Shown: positions 33,334 through 46,661, numbered from the stretch's first letter. The stretch: DNA of 64,000 nt from Bacteroidales bacterium UBA1735 (GCA_002315745.1 DCID01000009.1:47975-111974); one strand, 5' to 3'. Notes: a model not told the origin generated them from the letters alone. Numbers and translations: made by a program.

Positions 33334-34566
33334 TTGTGGAATATTGTGTATATTTATTTTTTACTCATACGGATTGCGGCATTGTTTGGGCATCGTAAAG
33401 CCCAACTATTGGTGCGTGGCGAACGGGAAGCGATGGGTATCGTGAACGCTTGGCGACAGGCGATAGGCGATGCTCCTGTGCTGTGGTTTCATGCGGCATC
33501 GGTGGGTGAGTTTGAGCAAGCGCGACCCGTTATTGAACGCTTAAGGAAAGAACAACCGCAGTATAAGATCTTACTGACTTTCTTCTCACCTTCAGGTTAC
33601 GAACTGCGCAAGAACTACGACCAAGTGGATGCAGTATGTTACTTGCCCTTTGCGACCCGGCGCAAGGCGAAGCAGTTCATGGATACGGTGCGCCCGAGTA
33701 AGGTGGTCTTTGTGAAGTATGAGTTCTGGCCTGCTTATCTATATACTTTGCAGGCGAAGCAGATATCGACTTATCTGATCTCAGCCATCTTCCGCCCGAA
33801 GCAATATTTCTTCCGCTGGTGGGGCAAGCCTTGGTTGCCGATGCTCCGCTGCTTTACCCAAATCTTTGTACAAGACGAGGCTTCGCGTCAGTTATTGGTG
33901 CAACATGGAGTGACGGCAGTAGAGGTGGCTGGCGATACCCGTTTTGATCGAGTAACCGCTATTGCGCAGCAGAAGAAAGAGTTGCATATTGTGGAGCGAT
34001 TTGTAGCTCCGCCTATCGAGTTAATGGATGCACAGAAGGTGCTGGTGGCGGGCAGTACATGGCCTAAGGATGAGAAACTGATTGCGCGCTATATGCGTGA
34101 GCATGAGGATGTTAAACTGATTTTGGCACCGCATGAGATTAATAAGGAACATTTGGATTATATCTTCCAAATCTTTGAGGGGCGGTTCGTTCGCTATACA
34201 GAAGCAACACCGGTCAATATCTTACATACGCGGGTGCTACTCGTAGATACAATAGGTGTGCTATCTTCCTTGTATCGCTATGGTCAAGTAGCGTATGTGG
34301 GTGGCGGATTTGGCGTAGGTATACATAATACGATTGAGGCAGCAGTATATGGCATCCCTGTACTGTTTGGAACAAACTACCACGCTTTTCGAGAGGCAAA
34401 AGGACTGATAGATGCAGGTGCAGCCGTGAGTGTGCGTAACTATAAAGAGTTGACGGTTGCCTTAGACTCGACGTTCGAAACCCATGAACAGATGGGGCAA
34501 AAAGCCAAAGCATATGTCGAAAGCGAACTCGGCGCTACCGAGCATATTATGAAAGCAATATTTTAA
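33334..34566 (+). CDS. waaA: 3-deoxy-D-manno-octulosonic acid (Kdo) transferase, non-ATG start
   Basis: Adds Kdo from CMP-Kdo to lipid A precursor at the inner membrane. About 410 residues from TTG 33334. An amino-terminal membrane anchor (IVYIYFLLIRIAALF) is followed by WFHAASVGEFEQARPVI, then FSPSGYELRKNY, KYEFWPAYL, VAGSTWPKDE and YVGGGFGVGIHNTIEAAVYG, all GT30 signatures. The start is unusual. The first in-frame ATG after the promoter (33433) would remove the anchor, and the ATG at 33265 lies upstream of the promoter. TTG 33334 (or GTG 33346) is therefore likely, only a few bases after the expected transcription start. hisS follows after 3 bp. Confidence 0.9.
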   Translation: MWNIVYIYFLLIRIAALFGHRKAQLLVRGEREAMGIVNAWRQAIGDAPVLWFHAASVGEFEQARPVIERLRKEQPQYKILLTFFSPSGYELRKNYDQVDAVCYLPFATRRKAKQFMDTVRPSKVVFVKYEFWPAYLYTLQAKQISTYLISAIFRPKQYFFRWWGKPWLPMLRCFTQIFVQDEASRQLLVQHGVTAVEVAGDTRFDRVTAIAQQKKELHIVERFVAPPIELMDAQKVLVAGSTWPKDEKLIARYMREHEDVKLILAPHEINKEHLDYIFQIFEGRFVRYTEATPVNILHTRVLLVDTIGVLSSLYRYGQVAYVGGGFGVGIHNTIEAAVYGIPVLFGTNYHAFREAKGLIDAGAAVSVRNYKELTVALDSTFETHEQMGQKAKAYVESELGATEHIMKAIF

Positions 34567-34569
34567 ACG

Positions 34570-35886
34570 ATGAATATACAGAAACCTAACATTCCGAAAG
34601 GAACACGCGACTTTGGCGCCATAGAGATGGCTCGTCGCAATTATATCTTCTCCACCATCCGTTCAGTGTTTGCGCTGTATGGTTTTCAGCAGTTAGAGAC
34701 ACCCTCGATGGAACTTATATCCACACTGATGGGTAAGTATGGCGAGGAAGGGGACAAACTGCTTTTCCGTATTCAGAACTCGGGCGAGAAAGCGGCAGAA
34801 GCACCTGAGAAAGGACTGCGGTATGATTTGACCGTCCCATTTGCGCGTTATGTGGTGCAACATCGCGAAGAGATACAGTTTCCATTCCGTCGATACCAAA
34901 TCCAACCTGTATGGCGTGCAGACCGTCCGCAGAAAGGGCGTTATCGCGAGTTCTATCAATGCGATGTGGATGTGATTGGTACATCGTCGTTGGTATCCGA
35001 GTTGGAGTTGATACAGATTGTAGAGGAGGTTTATCGCCGTTTCGGTATGCGTGTGTGTTTGCATATCAACAACCGCAAGGTCTTGGCGGGCATCGCCGAG
35101 GTCATTGGGGAACCCGATAAGATGATGGATATCACGGTGGCGATAGATAAGTTGGATAAGATTGGATTAGACAACGTGAACAAAGAACTGTCAGAGCGTG
35201 GCTTGAACGAAAAAGCGATTGCTAAACTGCAACCCATCTTGGCGCTCTCTGGCAGCAATGAAGATAAACTGAACACCATTGCCCAAGTCTTGGCAGGTAG
35301 CGAGACGGGTACAAAAGGTGTGGCTGAACTGCGTGAGATATTCGACCTATGCCGCACAGCGGAGGTGAAACTGAATATCGAATTAGACTTAACATTGGCT
35401 CGTGGATTAAACTACTATACAGGAGCAATCTTCGAGGTCAAAGCCCTCGATGTGCAGATGGGCAGTATTACGGGTGGTGGTCGTTACGATAACCTGACGG
35501 GAATCTTTGGTATGCCGGATGTAAGTGGAGTTGGCATATCGTTTGGTGCGGATCGTATCTACGATTGTCTGACCGAACTGAACCTCTATCCTGAGTCGAT
35601 GATGGATAGCACTCAGGTGCTGTTCGTGACATTCGGCGAAGCGGAGTTGCGCTATGCGCTCTCGTGGGCAAAAGAACTTCGTACACAAGGTATCCGTGTG
35701 GAAGTTTATCCCGAACCCGCGAAGATGAAGAAACAGATGGGTTATGCGGACGCTAAACTCATTCCGTTCGTTGCTATTGTGGGTGGAAACGAGATGGAGT
35801 CCAATACCGTCATGCTCAAAGATATGGCTTCTGGCACGCAAGAGGCGTTGACAATAGAACAATTAGTCGCAACATTAAAGAAATGA
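34570..35886 (+). CDS. hisS: Histidyl-tRNA synthetase
   Basis: Class II aminoacyl-tRNA synthetase charging tRNA-His. 438 residues. The opening [11 protein letters not shown], motif 1 region, motif 2 ([30 protein letters not shown]), the histidine-binding [15 protein letters not shown] and motif 3 ([13 protein letters not shown]) are visible, and a C-terminal anticodon-binding domain follows (about 350-438). Overlaps the next gene by 4 bp. Confidence 0.97.
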   Translation: MNIQKPNIPKGTRDFGAIEMARRNYIFSTIRSVFALYGFQQLETPSMELISTLMGKYGEEGDKLLFRIQNSGEKAAEAPEKGLRYDLTVPFARYVVQHREEIQFPFRRYQIQPVWRADRPQKGRYREFYQCDVDVIGTSSLVSELELIQIVEEVYRRFGMRVCLHINNRKVLAGIAEVIGEPDKMMDITVAIDKLDKIGLDNVNKELSERGLNEKAIAKLQPILALSGSNEDKLNTIAQVLAGSETGTKGVAELREIFDLCRTAEVKLNIELDLTLARGLNYYTGAIFEVKALDVQMGSITGGGRYDNLTGIFGMPDVSGVGISFGADRIYDCLTELNLYPESMMDSTQVLFVTFGEAELRYALSWAKELRTQGIRVEVYPEPAKMKKQMGYADAKLIPFVAIVGGNEMESNTVMLKDMASGTQEALTIEQLVATLKK

Positions 35887-36422
35887 ATACAAGTACTGAA
35901 TTTGATCAAGTAGCGGCATTGTGCCGTGATGTGTATGTGAAGAAAATGAAGGATTATGGTCCTTCGTGGCGTATCATGCGTCCGCAGACGGTGAATGACC
36001 AACTGTTCATTAAAGCCAAGCGTATCCGTGAGATAGAGATGACGGGTGTCAATTTGGTGGGCGAATCTGTGGAAGGAGAGTTGATGGCTATTGTTAATTA
36101 TTCGATTATTGGACTCATTCAGTTAAGCGAGGGTTATGCTGACTCGGTGGATATGTCTGCTGCGCGTGCTACGGAACTCTACGACCAGTTCATGCAACAA
36201 GCCAAAGACTTGATGCTGCGCAAGAACCATGATTATGGCGAGGCTTGGCGCGATATGTTGGGTTCGAGTTTGACGGATATTATATTGACGAAGATCAACC
36301 GCAATAAGTCTATTTCGGCACACGATAACCAGACGCTTATTTCCGAAGGCTGCGATGGCAACTATTTCGATATGCTGAACTATGCGGTCTTTTATTTGAT
36401 TAAATTAGTGATAGAAAAATGA
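35883..36422 (+). CDS. DUF1599 domain protein
   Basis: 179 residues, two copies of the DUF1599 unit: [15 protein letters not shown] (about 20-34) and [14 protein letters not shown] (about 115-128), each followed by an Ile-Arg/Lys-rich helix ([20 protein letters not shown]) and an acidic helix ([32 protein letters not shown]). This is the all-alpha fold of MazG-like proteins, so nucleotide binding is possible but not shown. It overlaps hisS and the DoxX gene by 4 bp each. Confidence 0.88.
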   Translation: MNTSTEFDQVAALCRDVYVKKMKDYGPSWRIMRPQTVNDQLFIKAKRIREIEMTGVNLVGESVEGELMAIVNYSIIGLIQLSEGYADSVDMSAARATELYDQFMQQAKDLMLRKNHDYGEAWRDMLGSSLTDIILTKINRNKSISAHDNQTLISEGCDGNYFDMLNYAVFYLIKLVIEK

Positions 36423-37549
36423 AAAAAATAGTAGCACATATCTCCCGCACCATATTGGGACTGGTGTTTATCTTTTCCGGCATTGTCAAGGCGGTCGATC
36501 CACTGGGTACAACCTATAAGATTGAAGATTACTTGAAGGCTTTTGGAGGGTTCTTTACCGACTTGATGCCTTTGGCAGAGACGGCTGCAATCATCTTGAT
36601 TGCCGTGGAGTTTCTCTTAGGTGTCTGCTTGCTGCTAAACGTGAAGACGGCATGGACAAGTGGAATAAGTCTGCTTTTCTATTGCGTGATGACACCACTT
36701 ACCTTGTATATCGCTATCAATAACCCCGTTTCGGATTGTGGGTGCTTTGGGGATGCGTTGCTGCTTACTAACTGGCAGACGTTCTGGAAGAATATTGTGC
36801 TGCTATTGTTGGTTATCGTCCTCTTGCTAACTCGAAAATCCGTTCCGGCTACATGGACGGGCTGGATGGAAGGTGTGTGGGCACTAGTGGCTGCTGCGGC
36901 AGTTGGTGGATTCATGGTGTATAACCTGACACACTTGCCTATTTGGGATTTCCGTCCGTACAAAGTGGGGAATAATATCCCTGCATTGATGGAGTATCCC
37001 GAGGATGCCGAACCTGACCAATATGAAATCAAACTCATTTATGCCAAGGATGGGGTAGAGAAGGCATTTACATTAGCGGATTATCCGAAGGGCGACTCCT
37101 CGTGGACGTTTGTCGATCAGCAGTCGAAGTTGGTTAAAAAAGGTTACGAACCACCTATTCACGATTTTGAGATATTGAACATGGACTACGAGGATATCAC
37201 GTACGATATCTTAGAGAGCGAGATGCCGGTGACGCTCGTAGTGATGTACGATTTGGCTAAGACGGACAAACGCCAACTGAATAAGGTGTCGCAACTGATG
37301 CGGGCGTGCCTCGAACGCGGAGAGTCGTTCTATATCCTTACAGGCTCGGGAGAGCAGACGATTAGTGAGTTCTGCTTTGAGATTGCCATCATGGATGAGT
37401 CGAACGAGTTGACACCGTTTAACCACCCTAGTCAGTGCTTCTGCACCTGCGATCCCGTGACGCTCAAAACGATTGTTCGCGCTAATCCTGGTGTGATCGT
37501 AGTACAAAATGGAAATATTATTGATAAATATAATTTACGAAACAAATGA
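36419..37549 (+). CDS. DoxX/MauE-like membrane protein with extracytoplasmic domain
   Basis: 376 residues. Four membrane segments in residues 5-145 with the family signature [18 protein letters not shown] and [13 protein letters not shown] (a CxC near the membrane, typical of MauE/DoxX-like redox proteins), a further segment at about 152-172, and then a soluble domain of about 200 residues with thioredoxin-like secondary structure but no CxxC at the expected place. This arrangement (named after BT_3928 in Bacteroides) is conserved beside DUF1599 and tpiA in Bacteroidales. A role in redox maintenance of envelope proteins is inferred. Confidence 0.85.
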   Translation: MKKIVAHISRTILGLVFIFSGIVKAVDPLGTTYKIEDYLKAFGGFFTDLMPLAETAAIILIAVEFLLGVCLLLNVKTAWTSGISLLFYCVMTPLTLYIAINNPVSDCGCFGDALLLTNWQTFWKNIVLLLLVIVLLLTRKSVPATWTGWMEGVWALVAAAAVGGFMVYNLTHLPIWDFRPYKVGNNIPALMEYPEDAEPDQYEIKLIYAKDGVEKAFTLADYPKGDSSWTFVDQQSKLVKKGYEPPIHDFEILNMDYEDITYDILESEMPVTLVVMYDLAKTDKRQLNKVSQLMRACLERGESFYILTGSGEQTISEFCFEIAIMDESNELTPFNHPSQCFCTCDPVTLKTIVRANPGVIVVQNGNIIDKYNLRNK

Positions 37550-38295
37550 GAACAAAAATGGTCGCAGGTAACTGGAAAATGAACAAGAACCTGCAAGAAG
37601 GCGTAGCTTTGGCTACCGAGTTAAAAGCACAAGTAAAGAATCCCGCATGCGAAGTAGTGATTGGTACTCCTTTCATTCACTTGGCTACTGTTTGCGAACT
37701 GTTGAAAGGTTCTGCCATCAAGGTGGCTGCTGAGAACTGCGCAGACAAAGAGAAGGGCGCTTTCACTGGTGAAGTGAGCGCTGAGATGGTGGCTTCCACG
37801 GGTGCACAATACTGCATCTTAGGTCACTCCGAGCGTCGTGCTTACTACCACGAGACTGCGGAGATCTTAAAAGAGAAGGTGCTGTTGGCGTTAGCCAATG
37901 GTTTGAAACCCATCTTCTGCATCGGTGAGGTTAAAGAGGAGCGCGAGGCAAACATCCAAAACGAAGTAGTGAAAGCACAACTCGAGGGTTCGGTATTCAA
38001 CCTCAGCGCTGAGGAGTTTGGTAAGATTACCTTGGCTTACGAACCCGTATGGGCTATTGGTACAGGTCTGACCGCTACACCTGAGCAGGCACAACAGATG
38101 CACGCGTATATCCGCAGTCTGGTACGTGCTCAATATGGCGACAAGGTGGCTGATGACACTACTATCCTCTATGGTGGTAGTTGCAACGAGAAGAATGCAG
38201 CCGAACTCTTTGCTAATCCAGATGTCGATGGTGGCCTTATTGGTGGTGCATCGCTCGTAGCGGAGAAGTTCTTAGCTATCATCAATGCTCGCTAA
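37546..38295 (+). CDS. tpiA: Triosephosphate isomerase
   Basis: Interconverts dihydroxyacetone phosphate and glyceraldehyde 3-phosphate. 249 residues. GNWKMN (9-14), [11 protein letters not shown] with the catalytic His, [11 protein letters not shown] with the catalytic Glu, and the phosphate-binding [10 protein letters not shown] and GGLIGGASL. Start overlaps the DoxX gene by 4 bp. Confidence 0.98.
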   Translation: MRTKMVAGNWKMNKNLQEGVALATELKAQVKNPACEVVIGTPFIHLATVCELLKGSAIKVAAENCADKEKGAFTGEVSAEMVASTGAQYCILGHSERRAYYHETAEILKEKVLLALANGLKPIFCIGEVKEEREANIQNEVVKAQLEGSVFNLSAEEFGKITLAYEPVWAIGTGLTATPEQAQQMHAYIRSLVRAQYGDKVADDTTILYGGSCNEKNAAELFANPDVDGGLIGGASLVAEKFLAIINAR

Positions 38296-38297
38296 TT

Positions 38298-38825
38298 ATG
38301 GCTTTAATCAAAACTATCAATAGGAATGGTGAGATACTGACACCTCGTATCGCGGAGGGCGTTTTCCTCATGGAGAATGCCACCGTGGTAGGAGATGTGA
38401 CCATTGGTACAGGTACCTCGGTTTGGTTTAATGCGGTGCTGCGTGGTGATGTGAACACCATCACCATCGGTGAGCATTGCAATATCCAAGACGGATCGGT
38501 ACTGCATACGCTCTATCAGAAATCGACGATCACTTTGGGTAACTATGTGTCCGTAGGACATAATGTGACCATTCACGGTGCAGATGTAGACGACTACGCG
38601 CTGATCGGTATGGGTGCTACTTTATTAGATGGTGCACACGTTGGTAAGGGTGCGATAGTGGCAGCTGGCGCCTTGGTGCTCAAAGGTACACAGATTGGCG
38701 AATACGAGATTTGGGGTGGGGTACCTGCTAAGTTTATCAAGAAAGCAGACCCTGCACAAACCGCTGAGATCAATGAAAAAATAGCCAACAACTACGCTAT
38801 GTATGCGAGTTGGTATAAAGAATAA
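38298..38825 (+). CDS. Gamma carbonic anhydrase-like hexapeptide protein
   Basis: 175 residues of left-handed beta-helix repeats. The metal ligands expected in gamma carbonic anhydrases are present: His in DGSVLHT, and the HNVTIHGA pair. RGDVNTITIGEHCNIQDG is the family signature. Cytoplasmic; catalytic activity varies in this family. Starts 2 bp after tpiA. pyrH follows after 4 bp. Confidence 0.9.
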   Translation: MALIKTINRNGEILTPRIAEGVFLMENATVVGDVTIGTGTSVWFNAVLRGDVNTITIGEHCNIQDGSVLHTLYQKSTITLGNYVSVGHNVTIHGADVDDYALIGMGATLLDGAHVGKGAIVAAGALVLKGTQIGEYEIWGGVPAKFIKKADPAQTAEINEKIANNYAMYASWYKE

Positions 38826-38829
38826 GAAT

Positions 38830-39534
38830 ATGTATAAAAGGATACTTTTAAAACTCTCGGGTGAGAGCCTGATGGGTAAACAGGGTTACGGCATCGATGC
38901 CGATCGTTTGGCAAGTTATGCACGTCAAATCAAAGCGATAGCCGACAAGGGCGTCGAGATTGGTATCGTCATCGGAGGAGGTAATATTTTCCGCGGACTG
39001 AGTGGTGCACAACAGGGCTTTGATCGTGTCAAAGGCGATCAGATGGGCATGTTGGCCACAGTTATTAATTCGCTGGCTTTATCTTCCGCTTTGGAGGAAC
39101 TTGGACAGAAAGTGCGCGTGTTGACATCGTTGCGTATGGAACCCATTGGCGACTACTACAATAAACCCAAGGCGCTGCGTCTCTTTGAGAAAGGGAACGT
39201 CGTTATCATCGCGGGAGGCACGGGTAATCCTTATTTTACTACCGATACGGCTTCCGCTTTGCGTGCCATTGAGATTGAAGCGGATATCATGTTTAAAGGT
39301 ACACGTGTAGATGGTATCTATACCGCCGATCCTGAGAAAGATCCCATGGCGAAGAAATATTCCGAGATCACATACGATGAGATCCTCGCGAAGGGGCTTA
39401 AAATCATGGATCTGACGGCTATTACCATGTGCCGTGAGAATAAGATGCCCATCTATGTATTCGATATGGATACCGAAGGTAACCTTCTCAAAGTCATCAA
39501 TGGCGATGCCATTGGCACGCTAGTAAAACCCTAA
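38830..39534 (+). CDS. pyrH: UMP kinase
   Basis: Phosphorylates UMP to UDP; hexameric amino-acid-kinase fold. 234 residues. KLSGESLMG (8-16), IVIGGGNIFRG, LGQKVRVLTSLRMEPIGDYY, IIAGGTGNPYFTTDTASALRA and VDGIYTADPEKDP are family blocks. ATG 38830 gives the standard MYKRILLKLSGESL; an in-frame upstream ATG (38803) overlaps the previous gene and is rejected. The 76-bp spacer to frr is A/T-rich and contains the 9-bp repeat TTAGAACCC twice. Confidence 0.97.
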   Translation: MYKRILLKLSGESLMGKQGYGIDADRLASYARQIKAIADKGVEIGIVIGGGNIFRGLSGAQQGFDRVKGDQMGMLATVINSLALSSALEELGQKVRVLTSLRMEPIGDYYNKPKALRLFEKGNVVIIAGGTGNPYFTTDTASALRAIEIEADIMFKGTRVDGIYTADPEKDPMAKKYSEITYDEILAKGLKIMDLTAITMCRENKMPIYVFDMDTEGNLLKVINGDAIGTLVKP

Positions 39535-39610
39535 TTAAGTTGAAAAAGTTCTAATAGTAGAAAACGTTTTAAACTTTTAGAACCCTTAGAACCCTTTAAA
39601 CTATACTATT

Positions 39611-40171
39611 ATGATTGAACCAAAACAAATTATCTCCGATGCCGAAGAGCAGATGCAATCGGCGGTATTATTCTTGGACGATGCCTTAGCACACATCCGT
39701 GCAGGTAAGGCCAGTGTACGAATTTTGGATCCCGTCCGCGTGGATTATTATGGTACAGCAACACCGTTAGCGAATGTATCGACTATCACCACGCCTGATG
39801 CCCGCACGATTCAAATCCAACCATGGGAGAAGAATATGCTTGCACCCATCGAGCGTGCGCTCATTAACTCCAATATAGGTTTAGCACCGAACAATAATGG
39901 CGAGTGCATTCGTCTGATTATGCCTCCTTTGACCGAGGAACGTCGTCGTGAGTTGGCTAAACAATGCAAGGGTGAAGCCGAGAACGCGAAGATGAGTGTG
40001 CGCAATGCCCGTCGTGATGCCCTTGAACTGCTCAAAAAGCAGATCAAAGAGGGACTACCCGAAGATGCTGAGAAAGATGCAGAGGATCAGACCCAAAAAG
40101 CGCACGATAAGTACGTGAAGCAGATCGACGAAGTCTACGCAAAAAAGGAAAAAGAGATCATGACCGTCTAA
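39611..40171 (+). CDS. frr: Ribosome recycling factor
   Basis: Splits post-termination ribosomes with EF-G. 186 residues, standard length. HIRAGKASVRILDPVRVDYYG, TPDARTIQIQPWEKNML and RLIMPPLTEERRREL are conserved. The stop overlaps the rsgA start by one base (TAATG). pyrH-frr is a widely conserved pair. Confidence 0.98.
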   Translation: MIEPKQIISDAEEQMQSAVLFLDDALAHIRAGKASVRILDPVRVDYYGTATPLANVSTITTPDARTIQIQPWEKNMLAPIERALINSNIGLAPNNNGECIRLIMPPLTEERRRELAKQCKGEAENAKMSVRNARRDALELLKKQIKEGLPEDAEKDAEDQTQKAHDKYVKQIDEVYAKKEKEIMTV

Positions 40172-41133
40172 TGAACGGATTGGTCATCAAATCGACCGGT
40201 AGTAGTTACCTCGTGCACTTTGACGATGGTAACTGTCTAGAGTGCCACGTGAAAGGTAATTTCCGTATCCGCGGTATTCGTTCCACTAACCCTGTGGCAG
40301 TGGGCGATATCGTGATGGTGGAATCTTTGCCGGATGGCACTAATTGGATTACCGACATACAAGAACGGCGGAACTATATCATCCGTCGTTCTACTAATTT
40401 GAGTAAGGAGTCGCATATCTTAGCGGCTAATCTCGATCAGGTGGCGCTTATTGTCACCTTGCAGCACCCCACCACTTCAACTACTTTTATTGATCGCTTC
40501 TTAGCAACGGCAGAAGCCTATCGCGTACCTGCGATATTAGTTTTTAATAAGGTGGATCTGTTGAATGAAGATGAATTGACCCAACTCGCCGATCTTCGCC
40601 ATCTCTATGAATCGTTGGGTTATCCCACCCTCGCTTTAAGTGCAAAGCACCTCGATGACTCTACCCTCTACACACTACACACTACACTAAAGAACAAGGT
40701 TACCTTGTTCTCCGGCAATTCCGGCGTGGGTAAATCGACACTGCTCAATACCCTCTTTGGACGGGAGATGACTCGCACCGGTCTCATCTCCGATGCGCAC
40801 GATAAGGGAATGCATACCACGACTTTCTCTGAAATGTACCAACTTCAGGATGGTTTCCCCTCCACGGGGAAACCCACGGAAGGGGCTTCTTGGGTGATTG
40901 ACACGCCTGGGATTAAAGGCTTTGGTGGCGTGCAGATGGATAAGTATGAGGTGAGTCATTATTTCCGCGAGATCTTCGAAGTGGGTCGCCAATGTCGGTA
41001 TAGCGATTGTTTGCACACAGGCGAACCGGGTTGTGCCGTCCATGAGGCAGTCGTAGCGGGACAGATTGCTCTATCTCGCTACGAATCTTATCTCTCCTTG
41101 TTAGGAGACTGTGACGAACAGAAATATCGTTAG
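40171..41133 (+). CDS. rsgA: Ribosome small subunit-dependent GTPase RsgA with in-frame repeat insertions
   Basis: Circularly permuted GTPase that assists 30S maturation. 320 residues: OB fold (about 1-70), then G4 NKVD, G1 SGNSGVGKSTL and G3 DTPGIKGFG, and a zinc-binding end (CRYSDCLHTGEPGCAV). Two segments are repeat DNA. Residues 164-173 (LYTLHTTLKN region) derive from four 7-bp repeats (40661-40688). Residues 228-240 ([13 protein letters not shown]), just before the switch strand WVIDTPG, come from the palindromic element at 40852-40888. Relatives have a short turn there. Reading frame is intact. Confidence 0.95.
   Translation: MNGLVIKSTGSSYLVHFDDGNCLECHVKGNFRIRGIRSTNPVAVGDIVMVESLPDGTNWITDIQERRNYIIRRSTNLSKESHILAANLDQVALIVTLQHPTTSTTFIDRFLATAEAYRVPAILVFNKVDLLNEDELTQLADLRHLYESLGYPTLALSAKHLDDSTLYTLHTTLKNKVTLFSGNSGVGKSTLLNTLFGREMTRTGLISDAHDKGMHTTTFSEMYQLQDGFPSTGKPTEGASWVIDTPGIKGFGGVQMDKYEVSHYFREIFEVGRQCRYSDCLHTGEPGCAVHEAVVAGQIALSRYESYLSLLGDCDEQKYR
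40661..40688. repeat. Four 7-bp repeats inside rsgA
   Basis: CTACCCT, CTACACA, CTACACA, CTACACT in the coding strand, encoding part of the region before the P-loop. Confidence 0.75.
40852..40888. repeat. In-frame palindromic element, copy in rsgA (opposite orientation)
   Basis: GGTTTCCCC, TCCAC loop, GGGGAAACC (perfect 9-bp stem), then CACGGAAGGGGCTT. Here the plus strand is coding and reads [12 protein letters not shown]; in nadD, yicC and ligA the other strand is read. Confidence 0.93.
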
Positions 41134-41138
41134 TCGCC

Positions 41139-41672
41139 CTATTTCTTTGGCGAAATCATCGTTAAGTATTTGATAATCTGCTCATATAAGAATCGCGGAC
41201 TATCTTGTGGATCGGTTCGAATGAGCAAGTCATGGATACCATCACTTTCTTGATTGGTAGATAACTGCATACCCGTCTTAAAATCTGCCCGCGCATATAG
41301 GGTGATGTACTGCAAGGGCAGACAGGGATGCTGTGTAAGATCGATCACCAACTCATATTGACGTTTCTGCAATTCAAAGATGAGATCGTTGGATGGTTTG
41401 CTCAGCCATCCCACCTCTTGTTTACCGAATATTCGCTGATTAGGAGTAGGGACTGTGGTTAACTCTTTTTTGGCGCAATAACCCCACATGACCACGTCCT
41501 TGCCGGTTTTTTGTAACTCTTGCTCGATAGCTAACACAGCGGTATTGCGCTCGTCCATATCGCTTTCGTATACCATAAGAACACTCCGCACGGCATCTAT
41601 TCTTGGAAAAATAGCCTGCCTCGCTGGCTGCTTACGCACCCGAAGGGAAAATATATACTCTTTTAAACTCAT
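41139..41672 (-). CDS. Conserved Bacteroidetes protein (DUF6913-like)
   Basis: 177 residues, no signal peptide or membrane segment. An amino-terminal basic segment (FSLRVRKQPARQAIF) is followed by an alpha/beta domain with VLMVYESDMDERNTAVLAIEQELQK and a C-terminal YEQIIKYL. The pattern resembles the DUF6913 family found next to housekeeping genes in Bacteroidetes; I am not fully certain. It starts 5 bp after the ligA stop, inside the GAGTTAA repeat region, and is convergent with rsgA. Confidence 0.7.
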   Translation of the reverse strand: MSLKEYIFSLRVRKQPARQAIFPRIDAVRSVLMVYESDMDERNTAVLAIEQELQKTGKDVVMWGYCAKKELTTVPTPNQRIFGKQEVGWLSKPSNDLIFELQKRQYELVIDLTQHPCLPLQYITLYARADFKTGMQLSTNQESDGIHDLLIRTDPQDSPRFLYEQIIKYLTMISPKK

Positions 41673-41674
41673 AG

Positions 41675-45288
<3,614 letters not shown>

Positions 45289-45315
45289 AAGCTATAAATT
45301 TTACAAAATTGCGCA

Positions 45316-45347
45316 CAAAGATACGATTTTTTTTGGATTATTCCAAA
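45316..45347 (-). promoter_or_regulatory. Promoter for the T9SS nuclease, interleaved with the divIC promoter
   Basis: Minus-strand TTTG (45344-45347), 20 bp, TATCTTTG (45316-45323). Same interleaved arrangement as at 33278/33294. Confidence 0.8.
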
Positions 45348-45363
45348 ATAAATTGTAATTTTG
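45332..45363 (+). promoter_or_regulatory. Promoter for divIC-ruvC, interleaved
   Basis: TTTG (45332-45335), 20 bp, TAATTTTG (45356-45363), 21 bp before the ATG. Confidence 0.82.
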
Positions 45364-45384
45364 CAGCCGAAAAGGTAAAAAAAT

Positions 45385-45657
45385 ATGCAATTGCCCAATA
45401 AATATGTGATAACGTTGCTCATTTTTGCAGTCGTGATAGGTTTTGTAGGTGAGCAGAGTTTGCGTGTGAGAATTAAGAAGGCGATCCAAATCCGTCAATT
45501 GGAGCGTAAACGCGATGCTTATGTGCGTTCTATAGAGGAGGCAAAGCGTACCATCAACTATTTACAATCTACGGATAGTATGGAGCGCTACGCACGCGAA
45601 CATTATTTAATGCATACCGATAAGGAGGATGTGTTCCTCATCAACGAAGATGATTGA
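45385..45657 (+). CDS. FtsB/DivIC-like septum protein
   Basis: 90 residues. Short cytoplasmic tail, one membrane segment (about 7-23, YVITLLIFAVVIGFVG), then a periplasmic coiled coil (RQLERKRDAYVRSIEEAKR) and the C-terminal block SMERYAREHYLM followed by an acidic end. These are the features of the FtsB/DivIC family in the divisome. ruvC starts inside its last codons (8-bp overlap). Confidence 0.88.
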   Translation: MQLPNKYVITLLIFAVVIGFVGEQSLRVRIKKAIQIRQLERKRDAYVRSIEEAKRTINYLQSTDSMERYAREHYLMHTDKEDVFLINEDD

Positions 45658-46273
45658 TCACTTAGTCACACATCATCGCGTGTTGGGTATTGACCCAGGT
45701 ACTCTATTTATGGGATGGGCGGTTTTGGATACGGAAGGTAAGAATGCTCATCTGGTGGATTTTAATGTGTGTGATGTCCATAAGATAGATGGTCAATATG
45801 CCCGTTTGCAGAAGGAATTCTTTTTTTTGCAGGAACTCATTGATACCTATCATCCCACCGAACTGGCGATTGAGACACAGTTCGTGGATAAGAATCCGCA
45901 AACGATGATCAAGATTGTGCATGCCCAAGGTGTGGCTATTGCGGCGGCGCTATCCCGTGATCTGCCTATTAATGAGTACTCTCCCATGAAGATCAAGATG
46001 GCTATCACGGGTAATGGACATTCAACAAAGGAACAGGTGGCAGATATGTTGCAGCGTTTCCTCAAGATCCCAACCGAACGGATGCCTAAGAAGTTGGATG
46101 CTACAGATGCATTAGGTATTGCATATTGTCATTTCTTACAGTTAGGATTGCCGCTGAAAGCGGAGCATGGCGCCAAAGATTGGACAACCTTTGCTAAGCA
46201 AAAAGGACTGACGGACAAGGAACTTACAACCCCTAATCAAAAACTTTTAGCGGCTTTACATGCAAAAAAGTAA
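45650..46273 (+). CDS. ruvC: Crossover junction endodeoxyribonuclease RuvC
   Basis: Holliday-junction resolvase. 207 residues from ATG 45650; an earlier in-frame ATG (45629) would overlap divIC by 29 bp. GIDPGT (first catalytic Asp), LAIETQFVDKNPQT (Glu), ATDALGIAYCH (final Asp pair region) are in place. The C-terminal extension of about 40 residues beyond the usual end (GAKDWTTFAKQKGL and following) is longer than in Proteobacteria but known in Bacteroidetes. Confidence 0.95.
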   Translation: MIDHLVTHHRVLGIDPGTLFMGWAVLDTEGKNAHLVDFNVCDVHKIDGQYARLQKEFFFLQELIDTYHPTELAIETQFVDKNPQTMIKIVHAQGVAIAAALSRDLPINEYSPMKIKMAITGNGHSTKEQVADMLQRFLKIPTERMPKKLDATDALGIAYCHFLQLGLPLKAEHGAKDWTTFAKQKGLTDKELTTPNQKLLAALHAKK

Positions 46274-46280
46274 TAAAAAA

Positions 46281-46312
46281 TTTGCATGTTCCAAAAAAAA
46301 GTCGTACCTTTG
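46281..46312 (+). promoter_or_regulatory. Promoter for the ferredoxin gene
   Basis: TTTG (46281-46284), 20-bp spacer (GCATGTTCCAAAA), TACCTTTG (46305-46312). Confidence 0.88.
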
Positions 46313-46362
46313 CACCCGATTTCGAATAAACGTTCAATTTATTTAGTTAAAATATTAAGATT

Positions 46363-46527
46363 ATGGCTTACAAAATTTCAACCGATTGTATCGCATGCGG
46401 TACTTGCAAGGACGAGTGCCCAATGGGAGCTATCTCCGAAGGCGATATTTACAGCATTGATCCAGATATCTGCTCTGAGTGTGGAACTTGCGCAGATGTT
46501 TGCCCAAGTGGTGCTATTTCCAAGTAA
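46363..46527 (+). CDS. 2[4Fe-4S] ferredoxin
   Basis: 54-residue clostridial-type ferredoxin with two cluster motifs, CIACGTCKDECP (9-20) and CSECGTCADVCP (37-48). The protein begins MAYKISTDC. It is the likely electron carrier for the pyruvate:ferredoxin oxidoreductase encoded 1.4 kb downstream. It has its own promoter and terminator and is probably a strongly expressed single-gene unit. Confidence 0.97.
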   Translation: MAYKISTDCIACGTCKDECPMGAISEGDIYSIDPDICSECGTCADVCPSGAISK

Positions 46528-46549
46528 TAGACCTTGGTTTTTTAGCGTA

Positions 46550-46585
46550 GAAGGGATGGTTTTTGACTGTCCCTTCATTTTTTTT
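46550..46585 (+). terminator. Intrinsic terminator after ferredoxin
   Basis: GAAGGGA (46550-46556) pairs with TCCCTTC (46570-46576), followed by a run of eight or nine T. Confidence 0.88.
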
Positions 46586-46605
46586 GAAAAAAATGTAACG
46601 TAAAA

Positions 46606-46637
46606 GTTGCAAATATGAAAAAAAAGTTGTAATTTTG
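46606..46637 (+). promoter_or_regulatory. Promoter for the second AAA_14 ATPase gene
   Basis: GTTG (46606-46609, one mismatch), 20 bp, TAATTTTG (46630-46637). Confidence 0.72.
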
Positions 46638-46661
46638 CACGCTGAAAAAGAAAATTGGCTT

